Part shown: piece after piece, positions 10,196-23,283 of the stretch | How the letters are laid out: each line of letters starts with the position of its first letter | Position numbering within the stretch: position 1 is the first letter of the stretch | Origin: Pisolithus tinctorius | Lineage: Eukaryota > Basidiomycota > Agaricomycetes > Boletales > Pisolithaceae | Direction of reading: 5' to 3' | DNA: 64,000 nucleotides | Assembly: GCA_024663395.1 (NCBI GenBank) | Contig: JANFAH010000046.1 | Coordinates: 372,001 to 436,000 of the forward strand | Notes under the pieces: generated by a model | The model's input: the letters and a program-made list of their open reading frames with translations, nothing else | Told to the model about the DNA's origin: nothing | Databases searched by the model: none | Position numbers and translations under genes: made by a program

Positions 10196-13100
10196 ATGAT
10201 CATCACGAAGACGATCAAGTCGCCAACCATCTTGGCTAAATCTCATTCGCTTCCTGGAGTCCCTCATTCCCAAGTCATATTATCGCAGTCCAAGTCTCAG
10301 AAACCACAGAAACCACATCAGCCTGCTGCGGATGTCACGACGACGACGACGACGCCCATGGAGGTGTTCATGCCCCGAAAATATCAGGAAGAAATCTTCA
10401 TCCGTGCTCAGTCTAGCAACATCATCGCTGCACTTGACACCGGGAGTGGCAAGACCTACATATCCGTTTTACTCATCAAATGGATAGTCCTTCAGCCTTA
10501 TGCTCGAGGAAAGGTCGTCGTGTTTCTGGTCCCCAAGGTTGCCCTCGTCGAGCAACAAGCTTCATTTATCTCTAGTCAGACCCCACTGCGGGTCCGCAAG
10601 TTTCACGGTAGACTCGATTTAGAGCTATCAGATAGGGCAAATTGGAAGGCGGCATTCGAGGGCGCAGACGTAGTAGTTATGACAGGTAAGTGCTAGGTTT
10701 CCGAATTCGGACCCGTCCGGGGCCTTTCACCTTCGTGATGGGCATGTGTTGATGCGATGACGCATTTAGCTCAGATATTTCTGAACGTATTGACGCATTC
10801 CCACTGGAGTATAGATAAGGTATGTCTTTGCCATATCGTGTCAGCGTTTGATCGTTTCTCTTATCACATATGTTCAGGTTTCGCTCATAATATTTGACGA
10901 GTGCCATCACACAAGGAAAAATCATGCATATAATGGCATCATGCGCGAATACTTCCAAGTTGATCCTGCCGAGAGACCCAAGATATTTGGCATGACTGCG
11001 TCACCGATATGGAACCCTAAGGATGCCGAAGGGTCACTTCAAACGCTAGAGAGAAACTTGGATGCCACAGTCATTGCCGTCCGGGAACACGTGTCTGAGT
11101 TACTAGAAAACTCCCCGCGGCCGGTCGAGGTGCGTGGTCCAGAGTGTGCGACTCTAATGGCACTGACAATACGACTTGTACTTGCAGCTCATTAAAGAGT
11201 ACTACCCTCCCCCCGACCACTATTTGTATTTAAATCCCAACCTATGGGACACTCTCAGCTATTTCCGCTCTGACGATGTGGACATTCCCTGGGACAAGCT
11301 TCTTATGAAGTACCATGTCACGCGCAACAGCCTGGGCCCCTACTGTGCCGACCTGTTCATATATCACGACCTTCGCCCACGTATAAGCCAGATTTTGTAT
11401 CAAATTGAGACGTCGTGGAAAGAACAGCTAGGCGATCCGCTCTCCTTGTATGATGATGAAAACTATGGCTTTGCACCTATGGATGTCGACGGTGCGGTAA
11501 ACATGCCCAAACCTCCCGTTCCGGTTGACCTTGAACAAATCGATGCAATTTTAACTGACTTTCAACCCTGGTTCGATTCTTCCCCGCCCTCACATTCATC
11601 CTCGCTCTCGCGTTCATCGTCATCCTCGCCCATCCCCACTTCCACCATTGTGTCTTCTACTCCCATGGCCCCCACCTCTCACCAATTACCAACAGCTCAG
11701 TCTACTGTACCCGTAACGGTTCCCCTTGCTTGGTGCTCACCGAAGGTGAAAGCCCTCACGGAAGTGCTTCTCGAGTACCATACGTCCACGTTCCATGGTA
11801 TTGTCTTTGTCGAGCAACGCCAAGTTGCAGCTTGCCTTGCAAAGATCCTAGGAAATGTGCCAGAATTGCGAGGGAAGATTCGCTGTGCCGAATTGGTGGG
11901 TCACGGTGGTGGCCATGGCAGTGGAAGACAGAACGGTGGAAGTGGGGGTGGCAAAGGAAAGGCAGCGGTTTCGGTACGAGCGGATGTGAAGGGTATGGGA
12001 TTGGCGAGACAGCAAGATACAGTGAGAATGTTTAGAGAGGGGGAACTCAACCTTCGTGTGTTTTTCTCCGCATTGCTGTCAATGGTTTGACTTACGTACC
12101 TCAGTTATCGCTACGTCTGTTGCGGAAGAGGGTCTTGATTTCCCAGTAGGTCTCGGCATGATTTTAGTTGTGCGTTGCTGAATTTTGGTCAGGCCTGTGA
12201 CCTCGTGATTCGCTTCGATCCGCTTCATCATATGGTGGGGTATGTCCAGTCGCGCGGACGTGCCCGCACCAAATCTTCTAGTTTCGTTATCATGGTCCAA
12301 GCCGGGCACACGGCGCACCTGAGTCGTTACACCATGTTCCAGTCCTCTGAGCCGGAGCTTAAGCGTGTCTACCAGACGCGCGAGGGCCCCACACGGCCCA
12401 CTTCCCCTGGCATGTCTTCCGATTCTGAAGAGGGCGAGCTGGAGGAAGACGACCCCGAAGACCTTGCAGTCCGCGAGCGTTACATCGTTCCATCCACCGG
12501 AGCAGTGCTCACGTACGGGAGTGCGATAGGCCTCATTAACTACCTCTGCTCGTTGATCCCACATGACGCCTACACACCGCCACCAACGCCGAAGTACTCA
12601 GGCGACTACGCGACTGTGCTGGAACTTCCCGCGAGCCTTCCGCTACCTATTGACAAGTTGGTCTACCGCGGACCACCGAGACACTCAAAGCGGGAGGCGA
12701 AGCGTGCTGTAGCCTTCTTGGCTGTCAAGACATTGCACAAGCTAGACGTTTTTGATGATTATTTGCTGCCGATCACGGGGTCGAAGGGACGGAGTGAGCA
12801 CGATGCAGACGGACGGAGGCTGGTGGACGTGTCAAGTATTCCGGAGGTTTTGGATGTTCAAGTGCGAGATCCGTGGACGCTGGGACCGCGTCTACGCATG
12901 CATGTCATCACGATCGATGGCATTGACTGTGCAGGACTGGTGACCGGCACGGAGTTGCCAGCGCTCGAACTGATGAGTGAAGGTCATACAATTTCGTTGC
13001 GATGCACGGATGAGCTTGTTTTCGATGTGGACGAAGAGTTGGAGAAATTACGCATGCTTGAAGACTATACCAAAGCCGGGCTCTGGTTTTGTGTCACAGG

Positions 13101-15314
13101 TCGTCCTATCACATTGCCGATAACTTGCTTCGTTGTTCCACTCACAGAACATAATTGTATTGACTTCGAAGCTATGCAGCGCGTCATCGATGAACCCTAT
13201 GGCACGTATGACTGGACGAGTGTCACCGAAGCTGACTATGACCGTCTGATGGTAATGAACTGTAACCAGTACGGTCGAGCTTTGATATTGCACAACATCC
13301 GAAAAGATCTCACTGCACGTTCTGTTCCTCCTCCCGGTTCGCGCGAAGCGACACATGCAACTTATGAGGACTATTTTATGGAGCGTTGGACGCGCAAGAC
13401 ACGCGAAGCATTCGTCCCCACTGACTGTCCCCTGATCGAGGTCCTAAGTGTCCCACGACGTCCGTCGGGTTTATACCGCCCTATGGGTCGACTGCTGGAT
13501 GTGGATGCTTTCAGGACGCAGACTGCGCCTATCGGCTCCATCGTCCCCCAAGGCGCATGTAGACGGATGCATTTCTCAGACAGGGTGTATCGGGCGTTTC
13601 TCTTCCTTCCGCGCATATGTAGGCGTGCAACGGATCTTTACCGTGCCCGCGAGGCTCGCTTCCAACTTGGCCTGCCCCCCATCACCGACGATCTCCTCAT
13701 TGAAGGCACCGCCCTGCCGACGACGAATGCGAAGTGGAACAATCAGCGTCTGGAAACGTTGGGCGATTCGGTACTGAAGCTTGTCACTACGGTGCATGTT
13801 ATGAACAAGTATCCGCACCGCCACGAAGGCCAGCTCTCGCAATTGCGACAGAGCAGCGTATCCAACAGGACCCTCCTTGCGCGTGCCACAGAGATTGGCC
13901 TTGAGCGGTTCCTGACTTCAGAGGGACACAACGTACATATATGGCGATACACGATCCCCGAAGGAGAGGACGTGCTGACGCAGATGTTAAATTCGTGCCA
14001 TGCCGTGCAAAGGTCCTTCGCCCGACGTAGTTTACAAGACTGTATGGAGGCTACCCTCGGTGCTGCGTTTTCGACGGGGGGGATTGAGATGGCCTTGCGT
14101 GCTGGTGATGCCCTTGGGGTGTCGATAGGTAACGCGATCCCGTGGGGTTTAAGGTTCTCGCGTCCACCGGAATCGTCACCCGTGCCACCTCTCTTCTCGG
14201 AACTGCAGGTCGTGATGGGATACGAATTCCACAGGGGTGAGCTGCTCGTTGAGGCGGTTACGCACCCATCCTTTGCTACGTCTTCTGGAGCGTCATATCA
14301 GCGCATGGAATTCCTCGGAGATGGTGAGTCCAGAGCCATATTTTCCGGACCTAGTCCTTACGAGTTGTCGCAAACGTAGCTGTGATTGACCTTGTGGTGA
14401 TGCGCCACCTATTTCAAAAGTTCCCGGAAGCAACATCCGGCCAATTATCTGCTGCAAGATCTCGTGCTGTCTGTGGCCCTACGCTGGCGTCCATCGCAGT
14501 TAAACGTCTCGGGCTGCACAAGCATTTGCTAATTAACAATGCTGAACTCAGCACAGCGATCAACCGACATGTGCCACTTCTCGAGACGCTTATGCCAGAG
14601 GACGTAATCGTGAAAGGATGGAAGTACGATCCGCCGAAGGCGCTAAGCGATGTGCTGGAAAGTTTGATTGGCGCAGTGCTGATTGACAGTGCTTATAACT
14701 TTGAGCGGACGGCTGCAGTTGTCGAGGTGGTGATGAGCGACATATTAGACGTGCTTACCACGAATCTCCCCCGTGACCCTGTTTCAGAGCTCATGGTGTG
14801 GGCTGCCACTGCAGGGTGTAAACGGATTGCCTTCCAGTAAGTGTTATGATTCTGACTCTGAACTTCCTTATCTGACGTCCTATCCTTACACTACAGGAAA
14901 AGTCAAAGCAATATGGAGTTGCGACGTAATGATAGTATCTCCGTGGTCGTGCATGACGTTGCGGTGGTCGGACCCGTCACTGCTACCAATCTCTCGCTTT
15001 CGAAAGGACTCGCCGCAGAACGTGCACGTAACTTGCTGAGCGACCCCAATTTCGAGATGAATCTTGCTCGCCTGTGTGATTGCGTCAAGGCAATTCCGGA
15101 GCGACCTAGTCAGGCTGAAGATCCCATGGAGTCAGCCGTCGAGGAAACGCCGCCCAGCCTCTCAGATGAGACCGAAGAAGGTTTCGCAACACTAGCTAAA
15201 CGAAAGTTAGATGAGAACTATGCTCCAAGTGAGAGCGAGGACGTTGACGTCGAGGATGCCGAAGAGGCGGATGAAGCAGGAAGCGAACGGGGGGAGGATG
15301 CGATGGAAGAATGA
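10196..15314 (+). CDS. DCL: Dicer-like ribonuclease III
   Basis: Eight exons (10196-10685, 10770-10819, 10878-11129, 11188-12055, 12105-12145, 12193-14323, 14380-14836, 14897-15314) total 1569 codons, giving 1568 aa with no in-frame stop. Order: helicase Walker A ALDTGSGKT, motif II IIFDECHH, motif III GMTASP; a serine-rich linker (about 11580-11720); helicase C domain with IATSVAEEGLDFP and GYVQSRGRARTKSS; a Dicer dimerisation (dsRBD-like) region near 12500-12750 (LINYLCSLIPHDAYTPPP); a platform/PAZ-like stretch ending CPLIEVLSVPRRPSG; RNase IIIa (RLETLGDSVLK, LQDCMEATLGAAF); RNase IIIb (YQRMEFLGD, LSDVLESLIGAVLID); and a short acidic tail. Catalytic D and E residues are present in both RNase III domains. 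Dicer cuts double-stranded RNA into small RNAs for RNA silencing. The PAZ domain is hard to see by eye. The gene appears intact although both neighbours are decayed. Confidence 0.95.
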
Positions 15315-15870
15315 CGAGTTACTATGTATTGAATGGACGTGCCGTGGGGAACTGAAGTCCCGGGGCTTGAAGATGGTGGTGCCACTGTTGGCAGTCTTTT
15401 ACATCGCCGTGAAACATTGTCGAAGGCCACTTCCAACGATTATTTGCCTGCTCTTGCACACGGTGATACCGTGTTGTTATTTGTACTTCGCTGTGATAGC
15501 ATGTTTTAAAATGTCCTGTCTTCAACATCAATGATATGCCAATCTAGTGTTAAACCCGCCATATAAATTTCATACGAGACATGATAATATCCAAAACCAC
15601 ACCAACAGAACGTTGGTCCAGCACGGTTCTCGATGAAGAGTGCTATCTAAGCACCTAGCAAGCGAACGGATGGCAAAGACGATGGGATCATAAACAAATG
15701 ACATCAATCGTTGTAAGCTGAAGTCATTTACAAATCAAATTTCATAAGATCTTGCGCGACACAGACCAGGATCCGCGTCCTGGAATGTGACTCACTGGTT
15801 GGAATTGGAAACCGGAAAAGCATACTCCATATAAAACGGATTTGTTTGCACAGAAATACGTACGTTCATC
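15315..15870. other. intergenic region Dicer / HNH copy 2
   Basis: The Dicer 3' flank and the promoter region of HNH copy 2. No gene is supported. Confidence 0.45.
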
Positions 15871-17154
15871 ATGTCTGGCAGTGACAATGTATACCAACCT
15901 TACCATGTTCTATCCAAGAGATCAACTGCCCTCAAGCGAAACTTATTCGTATGGTCAACGTACGGTCAGTTATATGGAGGTGCGTGCCGTCTCTAATTTC
16001 TTATCGCGCTAACTTAGGAGTTATGTTCATCAGGACTTCACGTCGATCCACGCCGTCCAATCCCGGTTTCTGCACTCTACCGCTGGATCGACACTTTATC
16101 GCTGGATGGGCCCAGGCCCTTCACGCTGCGCTACGTGGAGGTCACCCATTCATCATTGAATGAGCCTTTCGGGTATGACGTCTTCCCCGTTGGAGACGAC
16201 CTTCCTCGCACTTCGGACGCACCCTTACACCCAGGTGACTTGGCCATGTTCTCTGGTGTGTAACCGACGGTCGTCGTTCTTTGCTATATGACTGTGGCTG
16301 ATATTTTCTACACCGTAGGGGAAGTCTCTCCAACAGCTTTTCGATTCGATTACTTAAAGTTAACCTTTTTTGAGGAAGAACAAGTCTACATGGACGATCC
16401 AGAGGCGCGTCCAGTATGTACATATGATGTGTTAATTGGCATGCTGCCCTGACCAGCCTACGTAGAAAAATGACATGTCTCCCAACTTTGTCGAAGAGGT
16501 CATATCTCGAGATCATGGTCGCTGTGTGGTCACGGGCGCGGGTGCCGATAATGGCCCACTCAATGTAACTTGGATTTACCCTCCTATAGTTGGATCAGAG
16601 GTGGGGTTCCTGGTCCTGACAATTTGCTTCACGTGTTGACACCAACTTTAGCCCGATTGTTACGAGCCCGAGATAGGCCGACAGTTTACTGATGAGCTGG
16701 AGCAGTATCTAACCATATCGAATGCCCTTGCTTTACGAGAAGGCATTGCAGAGTTGTTCAGGCAGAACTTCTTGGGCATTGATGTTGATGTGATTACCTT
16801 CATTTTCCTCTTGATTTGATTCTGAAGATATCTTCACTTAAGGATAACTATCATATCGTCTTTTTCGTCCCATGCGATGAATACGCGCCATTTGACCCCC
16901 GTACTTATCTCGACATTTCCTCCGATGATCCACTGCGGCCTAGCGACATGTTCTTACGTACCCATTTTGAGCTGCTCTGTCATTTTCCGGGTGGCGATGT
17001 TCGTAGCGACTTTTGGGATTATGACCTGAACGATTTTTGCGAGCAGATGGGTGTGTTTGATAATGACGTCGATCCCAACGACCCCGAATGGCAGACCACG
17101 TTTGGCAAGGAGGTCTGGGGGATGCTGATCCGCCAAGGGCTGCAGCGAAGGTAA
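15871..17154 (+). pseudogene. HNH-domain protein, copy 2 (in-frame TAA and TAG)
   Basis: A paralogue of the 8.5-9.8 kb gene in the same orientation. It starts SGSDNVYQPYHVLSKR and LKRNLFVWSTYGQ. In the frame shared with copy 1 there are a TAA at 15994-15996 and a TAG at 16015-16017, where copy 1 has CAA and CAG. After them the protein resumes with LHVDPRRPIPVSALYRWID and PVGDDLPRTSDAPLHPGDL. Later exons give VSPTAFRFDYLKLTFFEEE, then NDMSPNFVEEVISRDHGRC and VVTGAG (the HNH motif start), and finally HIVFFVPCDEYAPFDPRTY and GKEVWGMLIRQGLQRR. Amino-acid conservation between copies with many silent differences shows it was once a working gene. An alternative intron covering both stops was considered but leaves the wrong phase. 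Confidence 0.62.
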
Positions 17155-19630
17155 GAGTTCCTGGGTTTATTTGTTTTTGACAAAGCATCATTTCTTGTTT
17201 TTAGGCCTTCTAGACGGCATAGAACATGTGACGTCGATCCAGTCGAGTGAACTGGATTTCCATGTCCGTGCCAAAATGCATCGGTAATGTTTGACATCTC
17301 TTTTAAGCGGTTCTCTGGCTCGGAATCTATGCTGCTCGTTTTCCATTTTGCTTTTTGTCTGGTTATATGTGTTTACCGTACATAAATACTGGTAATCGTC
17401 ATGAATGATTGTTGAAGGCTGTCTCCAATGCTGGTTCTGCGCGATGGTACTGTTTCCTACTGCAAGTATCGCTGTTGTACGCTGTTCGAGCCTCGGGTCG
17501 CCGCTGTACCGAGAGGTCCGCGTAGGGAGGGTCCATGTCACCATGGCATCTCTACAGCGGCATTTCTGTAGTATGGCACGCGTGTATACCCCACTCTGAC
17601 ACCGGGCACATACCATCTACCTTCCCATTCGTTTATCGACAATTGGGGGAGTGTTTCTTGCCAAAATCCAAACGTCAAATGAAATGAACGACAACTTCAA
17701 GTTGGTAGCGCCCTCCGTGGATTGCGGTCCCCATCGGCCGGTTGAATCGCGTCACCATGTGTCGAGTCGGTCGAAAACTGGGGACGGACCAATCCCAATA
17801 TGTAGACGCTGTATAAGCTGGGCCGCAGGTACGGTGTGAGTTCTGGTGGACGTGCAGACGCACAGATCGGCTCGTACTCGGATTCCTAGTGACCGAACAT
17901 ATCAAACAGCGTAGGTGGCGGTTGTCTGTATTATACTGTACACCTATGAATGATAACAATGCGCACATGAAAGAGACTTTTGAGTTCAAATCTAGGTACC
18001 TTCGTTGTGAGGAACAGGAAGAGATTGAGAGTGCTGCGGTATTACAGAGCGGCGGGCTAAGTAGCATAGCCACCGGTGTATAGCTTGCTGAAAGTTCTCG
18101 GAGACGGACGACGCGAGGGACGAAACAAGCCCATCCCGTACGACCGGGATGCTTCTTATGCCAACGAAAGAGGATGGGAGGCTAAGTGCCCCCCCAAATA
18201 CCGCCCTCTTCTGCATGCTGGGCCTTTGTCGAGGTTGTGACGGAATCATCCCAATCAATTACATCAACAACCCCGCACCTTCATCACCAACAGGGCCCAT
18301 CAATAATTTTTCATCATCTACTGGAGATGATACAAGGCTGGCCAGCTGGGAGAGAAGAGGAGCCAGGTTAATCAGATGAATCATATTTGCAACGCGATTC
18401 TGCGTGAACTGAAGATCCACAGCGATAATGTCTCGGAGTTCCAGTTTCTCTCCGTTGCATGGAGATGTAATGATCGCCGCGAGGGTCATGGTCGAATCAA
18501 AACAATAGAGACTACACAGGCATGGTCAGATGAATGCATAACTGAATGTGTAGACCGCCTACCAAGCACATAAGGAACGGGCTGATATTTCCATTAGACC
18601 TTTTCGATCGGTTTCCTCTGAAGGTCTCCTCTCTTGTATGTTCCCATTTCCTTGCCCCGAAAAGGGCGTACATAGTTGATGATGAAGGCACAGTTGGGGA
18701 TCGTCTTTTGCTTCGCCGTTTCACGGTCGTTACGGATCGTTAGGCCGCTCGGTTGCATAATCTCAAGGAGGTGGCGAATATTCCTGTCCAAGTGGGGAAC
18801 GAAACCGTACGTCGTACCACTTTCGGGCACAGGTGTCCCAACCATATCATAAACAGTTTGTGAGAATGGGGTTCCCCAATTGTGAATAGTATGCTGACAT
18901 CATCCCTGCTGTACGAGTCCTGGCAGATGGGGACTAGATACACGCGCTGTGTAATCGGGATTTTCTGCGGGGTATTTAGCGGCCTCCGGACCGGTTTACA
19001 GGGCTCTTCGCCGGAGGAACATCCATTCCAGATCGCTTGGCCTTGCAGGCGCTGTCGACCATGACTCTGACACCGATAATTGGGTGTCGCTGCGTAAGGG
19101 AGAAATTTTGTTGTTGAAAAACTGCGTGTTGACCGTCCCGAGCTCGTTCCCCACACTGCCAAGCGACTTATGAGGCCAATCGCAGACAGGATACGCAAAG
19201 TGAATAAAGGTTAGCAGTGGAAAGTATTGAGAATGCGAATTTACGCGCCCTGCAGGCGTTAACCCCGATTAGAGGTAAATGCTAGCCGCAGATGCGCGAT
19301 CAAGCAGCGTCCAGGACGTCCAAGCTTGGCTTGTGCTAGCGATGTCTTCGGTGACTTCCATACCAAGGATCTCGTACGTCCTGCACATCTTCTCCTGAAG
19401 TAAAAGGTAGGCGATTTTAGGCATTATTAGTATGGTGGTACAGCTCTTTCAGGGTTTCTCGGCTAGCATAAGCACTTTGTCCTCCACAAATAACACAAAT
19501 AAAGCCAAATACTGTTGTGCACTGCTCGGGTCGCCGTCGCGTCTCCCAAGACGCCAAGCGCAGCACTGTTGTGGACTCAGACCGTCTTTTATAACCTTTG
19601 ACGCCCTACCCTACTATTCTAACTCACGAA
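17155..19630. other. gene-poor stretch with unassigned possible coding on the minus strand
   Basis: No family is recognised. On the minus strand, 18594-18890 reads VGTPVPESGTTYGFVPHLDR followed by LEIMQPSGLTIRND and a basic end. 19000-19200 reads SVGNELGTVNTQFFNNKIS, and 18259-18489 reads LELRDIIAVDLQFTQNRV and NMIHLINLAPLLSQLASLV. These have natural-looking composition and could be exons of one minus-strand gene or a decayed one, but stops break the frames and no splice model closed. The plus strand has only short frames. Confidence 0.3.
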
Positions 19631-22600
19631 ATGGGGGATGATTATCCTTCCATGTTCCGTGCGTATCCAGACTATAGTTAGGTTACTCATTTCTAACCAG
19701 TTTGTAGGTTCGGAACCCATGAGCTTGGTGCAGCTCTATATTCCAACGGAAGTAGCCCATGACACGGTCACCGAATTGGGAGAACTCGGTAACGTTCAAT
19801 TTAAGGATGTTCGTGTAGCTGTTATTGTCTGGATAGTTTTCCTTACATTGCATTGCAGCTGAACCCCAACGTCAATCCTTTCCAACGTTCGTTTGTTGGT
19901 GAAATCCGGAGGTTCGAAGACATGGCGCGGAAGACCCGTTTCTTTACCAGCCAGATTGAGAAAGAAAAGGATCCAGTTCCGATTCGTCCCTTGTCTGATT
20001 CGGCACCTCTCATCACTGTTGGACCTCGTGCTGCCCGTACCATTGACGAACTCGATGACGTGCTGAGAGAGCATGAAGCTCGACTGGTACAAATGAACGA
20101 GAGTTACAAGACACTGAGCGAGCGCACAAAGGAACTTACTGAGGCACGGTACGTTCTACGGGAGACCGCGGTTTTCTTTGACAAGGTAGGTAATACTAGC
20201 AGTAGACATAGAGGCTATACTCATACGCTCGACAGGCAGAAACCCAGCAAACCGAAGTCCGATCATCCTTCGACGACAGTTCCGCTCCCTTGCTTCAATA
20301 TGATGACCGTGAAACGCAACATTCATCTGCGTCACAATTCGAGTTGGAGTGAGTTGTATCCTCGAAGAAACTCGTCCACGTCTTTACCAACTGGTTGCAG
20401 GTTCGTTGCAGGAACCATAGAACGATCGCACATCCCGACTTTGGAACGTGTTCTTTGGCGTCTTCTGAGGGGCAATCTCTACATGAACCATACCGACATT
20501 GCGGAGCCTTTTGTCGACCCCGTTACTAGTGTGGAGACTCGTAAGAACGTGTTCATCATTTTCGCTCACGGTGAAGCTATTCTTGCAAAAATTCGCAAAG
20601 TGGCGGAATCCATGGGCGCAACTTTGTATCCCATAGACGCGAACGCTGACAAGCGTGCTGATTCGCTTCGCGAAGTTACAGCTCGTTTGGAGGATCTCCA
20701 GACTGTCCTGTACCACACTGGTCTCACTAGACGAAATGAGTTGGTTACAATCGGCGAGAATCTTTCTCGATGGCAGGATGTCGTCCGCAAGGAAAAGGCC
20801 ATCTATGAAACGATGAACCTCTTCAACTACGACGTCAGAAGGAAGACGCTCGTTGCTGAAGGATGGTGCCCCACTCGGGATCTTATAGTCATACAGACAG
20901 CCCTCAGGCGCGCGACGGTAATATATCATTCACACCTGCTTTTGCGGCGAACTTAATCTCCAGATAGGAAGAGTCAGGGACGAATGTTGTGCCCATACTG
21001 CATGAGCTTCCTACCCACAAGACTCCGCCGACCTTCGTAAGGACGAACAAATTCACGGAAGGCTTCCAGGCGATCATGGATAGTTATGGTATTGCGACCT
21101 ATCAAGAAGTCAACCCTGGTTTATTCGCTATCATTACGTTCCCTTTCCTCTTCGCTGTCATGTTCGGCGACATTGGTCACGGTCTCATTATCTTGTTTGC
21201 CTCCCTGTATATGATCGCAAATGAAAGGAAATGGGCGAGAGCCAACCTTGGAGAGGTAAGTACACTATTTTCGCATTTTGGGGTTCACTCAAGGCTAATG
21301 CATGGCTAGATCACCGCGATGTTTTTCTCGTAAGCCGTAGTGTATTCGTTAGAAGTCTTCGCTTACGCTTTTGCAGCGGGCGATACATCATCCTCCTCAT
21401 GGGCCTATTTTCCCTGTATACCGGCCTCATTTATAATGACCTGTTCTCCCGGACCCTTCACATCTGGCGTTCTGGGTGGGACTTCGTGAATATGAATGGG
21501 ATCGAGGTTGGAGTCCCCACTGGCCGTGTCTACCCGTTTGGCCTAGATCCTGCCTGGCGTTCGGCTGACAACGGCTTGGTATTTGCGAACTCCTACAAAA
21601 TGAAAATGTCCGTCGTCTTAGGGGTCATACACGTGCGTCTATCCTTCGCCTTCTTCACACCAGTAAGCTAATCATATCATCCAGATGACATTTGCCTTGT
21701 GCTTGCAGCTCCCTAATCATATCAGATTCAAGCGGCCGTTGGATATTTACACTAACTTCATCCCGCAGATGGTATTCCTTCAGTCGATCTTTGGCTATCT
21801 TGTCGTGTGTATTCTTTACAAGTGGTCGATTGACTGGACAACGCGATCGACGGAACCCCCTTCGTTGCTCAACATGTTGATCGCCATGCTTTTGTCGCCT
21901 GGGAAGATTGATCCCACTACGCAGCTATACGCTGGGCAGGGTTTCGTTCAGGTGGTTTTGGTTCTACTCGCCGTTGTCTGCGTCCCATGGATGTTGTGTG
22001 CAAAGCCGTATTTCGAGTGGAAGGAAATGAAAAAGATCCAGGGCCAAGGGTATGTAGGGCTGGATCATCATGATGGGCTTCGCCATAGCACCGATGAGGG
22101 TTTGGAAATCGAGGAAGAGGGCAACGGACGGGCCGCAATTGAGCAAATGGAAGAAGAACACGTGAGTGATATTATTTTTGATAGTGACAGTGAAGTCGAT
22201 CGTCGATATTGTTTGACAGGAACAGCACGATTTTGGCGACATCGTTGTCCACCAGGTTATTCACACTATCGAGTTCTGTCTGGGGTGTATATCTCACACG
22301 GCCTCGTACCTTCGGTTGTGGGCCCTGTCATTGGCTCATGCTCAACTATCCGAGGTACTGTGGTCGATGACATTAGAGGGTTTCCTGGGCATGCCTGGCA
22401 TCACGGGAATCATCGCGCTTGCGCTGATAGGCTCGTTGTGGTTTGGGGCCACGGTGTTTATATTGTGTATAATGGAGGTACGTGTTTGGTGGGAACGTGC
22501 GTGCGGTGCGGAGCTGACTCTCATTCTGTCCAAATCAGGGGCTCTCGGCATTTTTGCATGCTCTCCGATTACACTGGGTCGAAGCGAACAGCAAGCATTA

Positions 22601-22731
22601 CCAAGGGGAGGGTTATGTACGTATCCCAACAATGATGATCTGAACGTGTGCAGCGCATGCTGATCCGGGGTTCTCCACTTTCACAGCCTTTCATGCCGTT
22701 GAGTTTTGCGAAGCTGGATGAGAAGGATTGA
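19631..22731 (+). CDS. VPH1: V-type proton ATPase subunit a (Vph1/Stv1 family)
   Basis: Multi-exon gene of about 830 residues. The start is a tiny first exon GDDYPSMF joined across a 49 bp intron (19659-19707) to [19 protein letters not shown]; this matches the conserved family N-terminus better than the ATG at 19719. The cytosolic half contains [20 protein letters not shown] and EGWCPTRD. The membrane half contains [50 protein letters not shown] (across an intron) and [20 protein letters not shown], which carries the arginine essential for proton transport. It ends [14 protein letters not shown] after a last intron. Subunit a forms the proton half-channels of the Vo sector and targets the pump to the vacuole or Golgi. 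No lesion is seen; some internal splice sites were placed by eye. Confidence 0.95.
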
Positions 22732-23283
22732 AATTTCGACTTATCCTCCTAGCAGTGTGTCCTTTGTTGTAGAGGTGATACCAAACAATATCATTTTTTT
22801 CGCTGTGAATACAACTGCGGGGGGTAACGACAAAGAGTCACCATTCTTCGTACTCCACACAGCAAGGGGCCTGTGCTGCATTTGGGGGTCTGGGCTTTTG
22901 TTTTTTTTGCGACACAGGATGGCACCGGATCTGATCGCCATATCTGGGTTATATTTAAAGCTCCGCCCATACCACTCCTTATAGATACAAATCTCGTGTC
23001 CTCCTTTTTTTTTCCCTCAGACCCCCTCTCAGTTCCTTTTTTTTTTCCCCTTTGTTCTTCATAGAGGTCAGTCCCTTCTTCTCTCTGTTGTCCCCGTACT
23101 GAGCTCTCTTTGCGTAGGCATTTCGGCCATTCCATAGACTTAGTGTTCTTTGAACCTTTTTGCCAGGTCTTCGTTTGCTTAGTCGCTCTTAGAAGAAAAT
23201 CCAAACTCGAGTTCTATACTGTCTACTGTTAGCTCGTTTCTCCTCCTTTTGTAGTCTTCTCCCTCATCTTCCTTCAGATAAAA
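22732..23283 (+). promoter_or_regulatory. eEF3 promoter and leader with TATA-like and pyrimidine-rich tracts
   Basis: A TATA-like TATATTTAAAG lies at 22950-22960. It is followed by long T- and CT-rich tracts at 23001-23090 and more CT-rich sequence up to the eEF3 ATG at 23284. Pyrimidine-rich tracts around the transcription start are known from highly expressed fungal genes such as translation factors, so the layout fits a strong promoter. No other gene is seen here. Confidence 0.6.

Noticed and set aside
19719..19721. ATG at 19719 as the VPH1 start
   Set aside because: A tiny upstream exon at 19631 with good splice signals restores the conserved family N-terminus.
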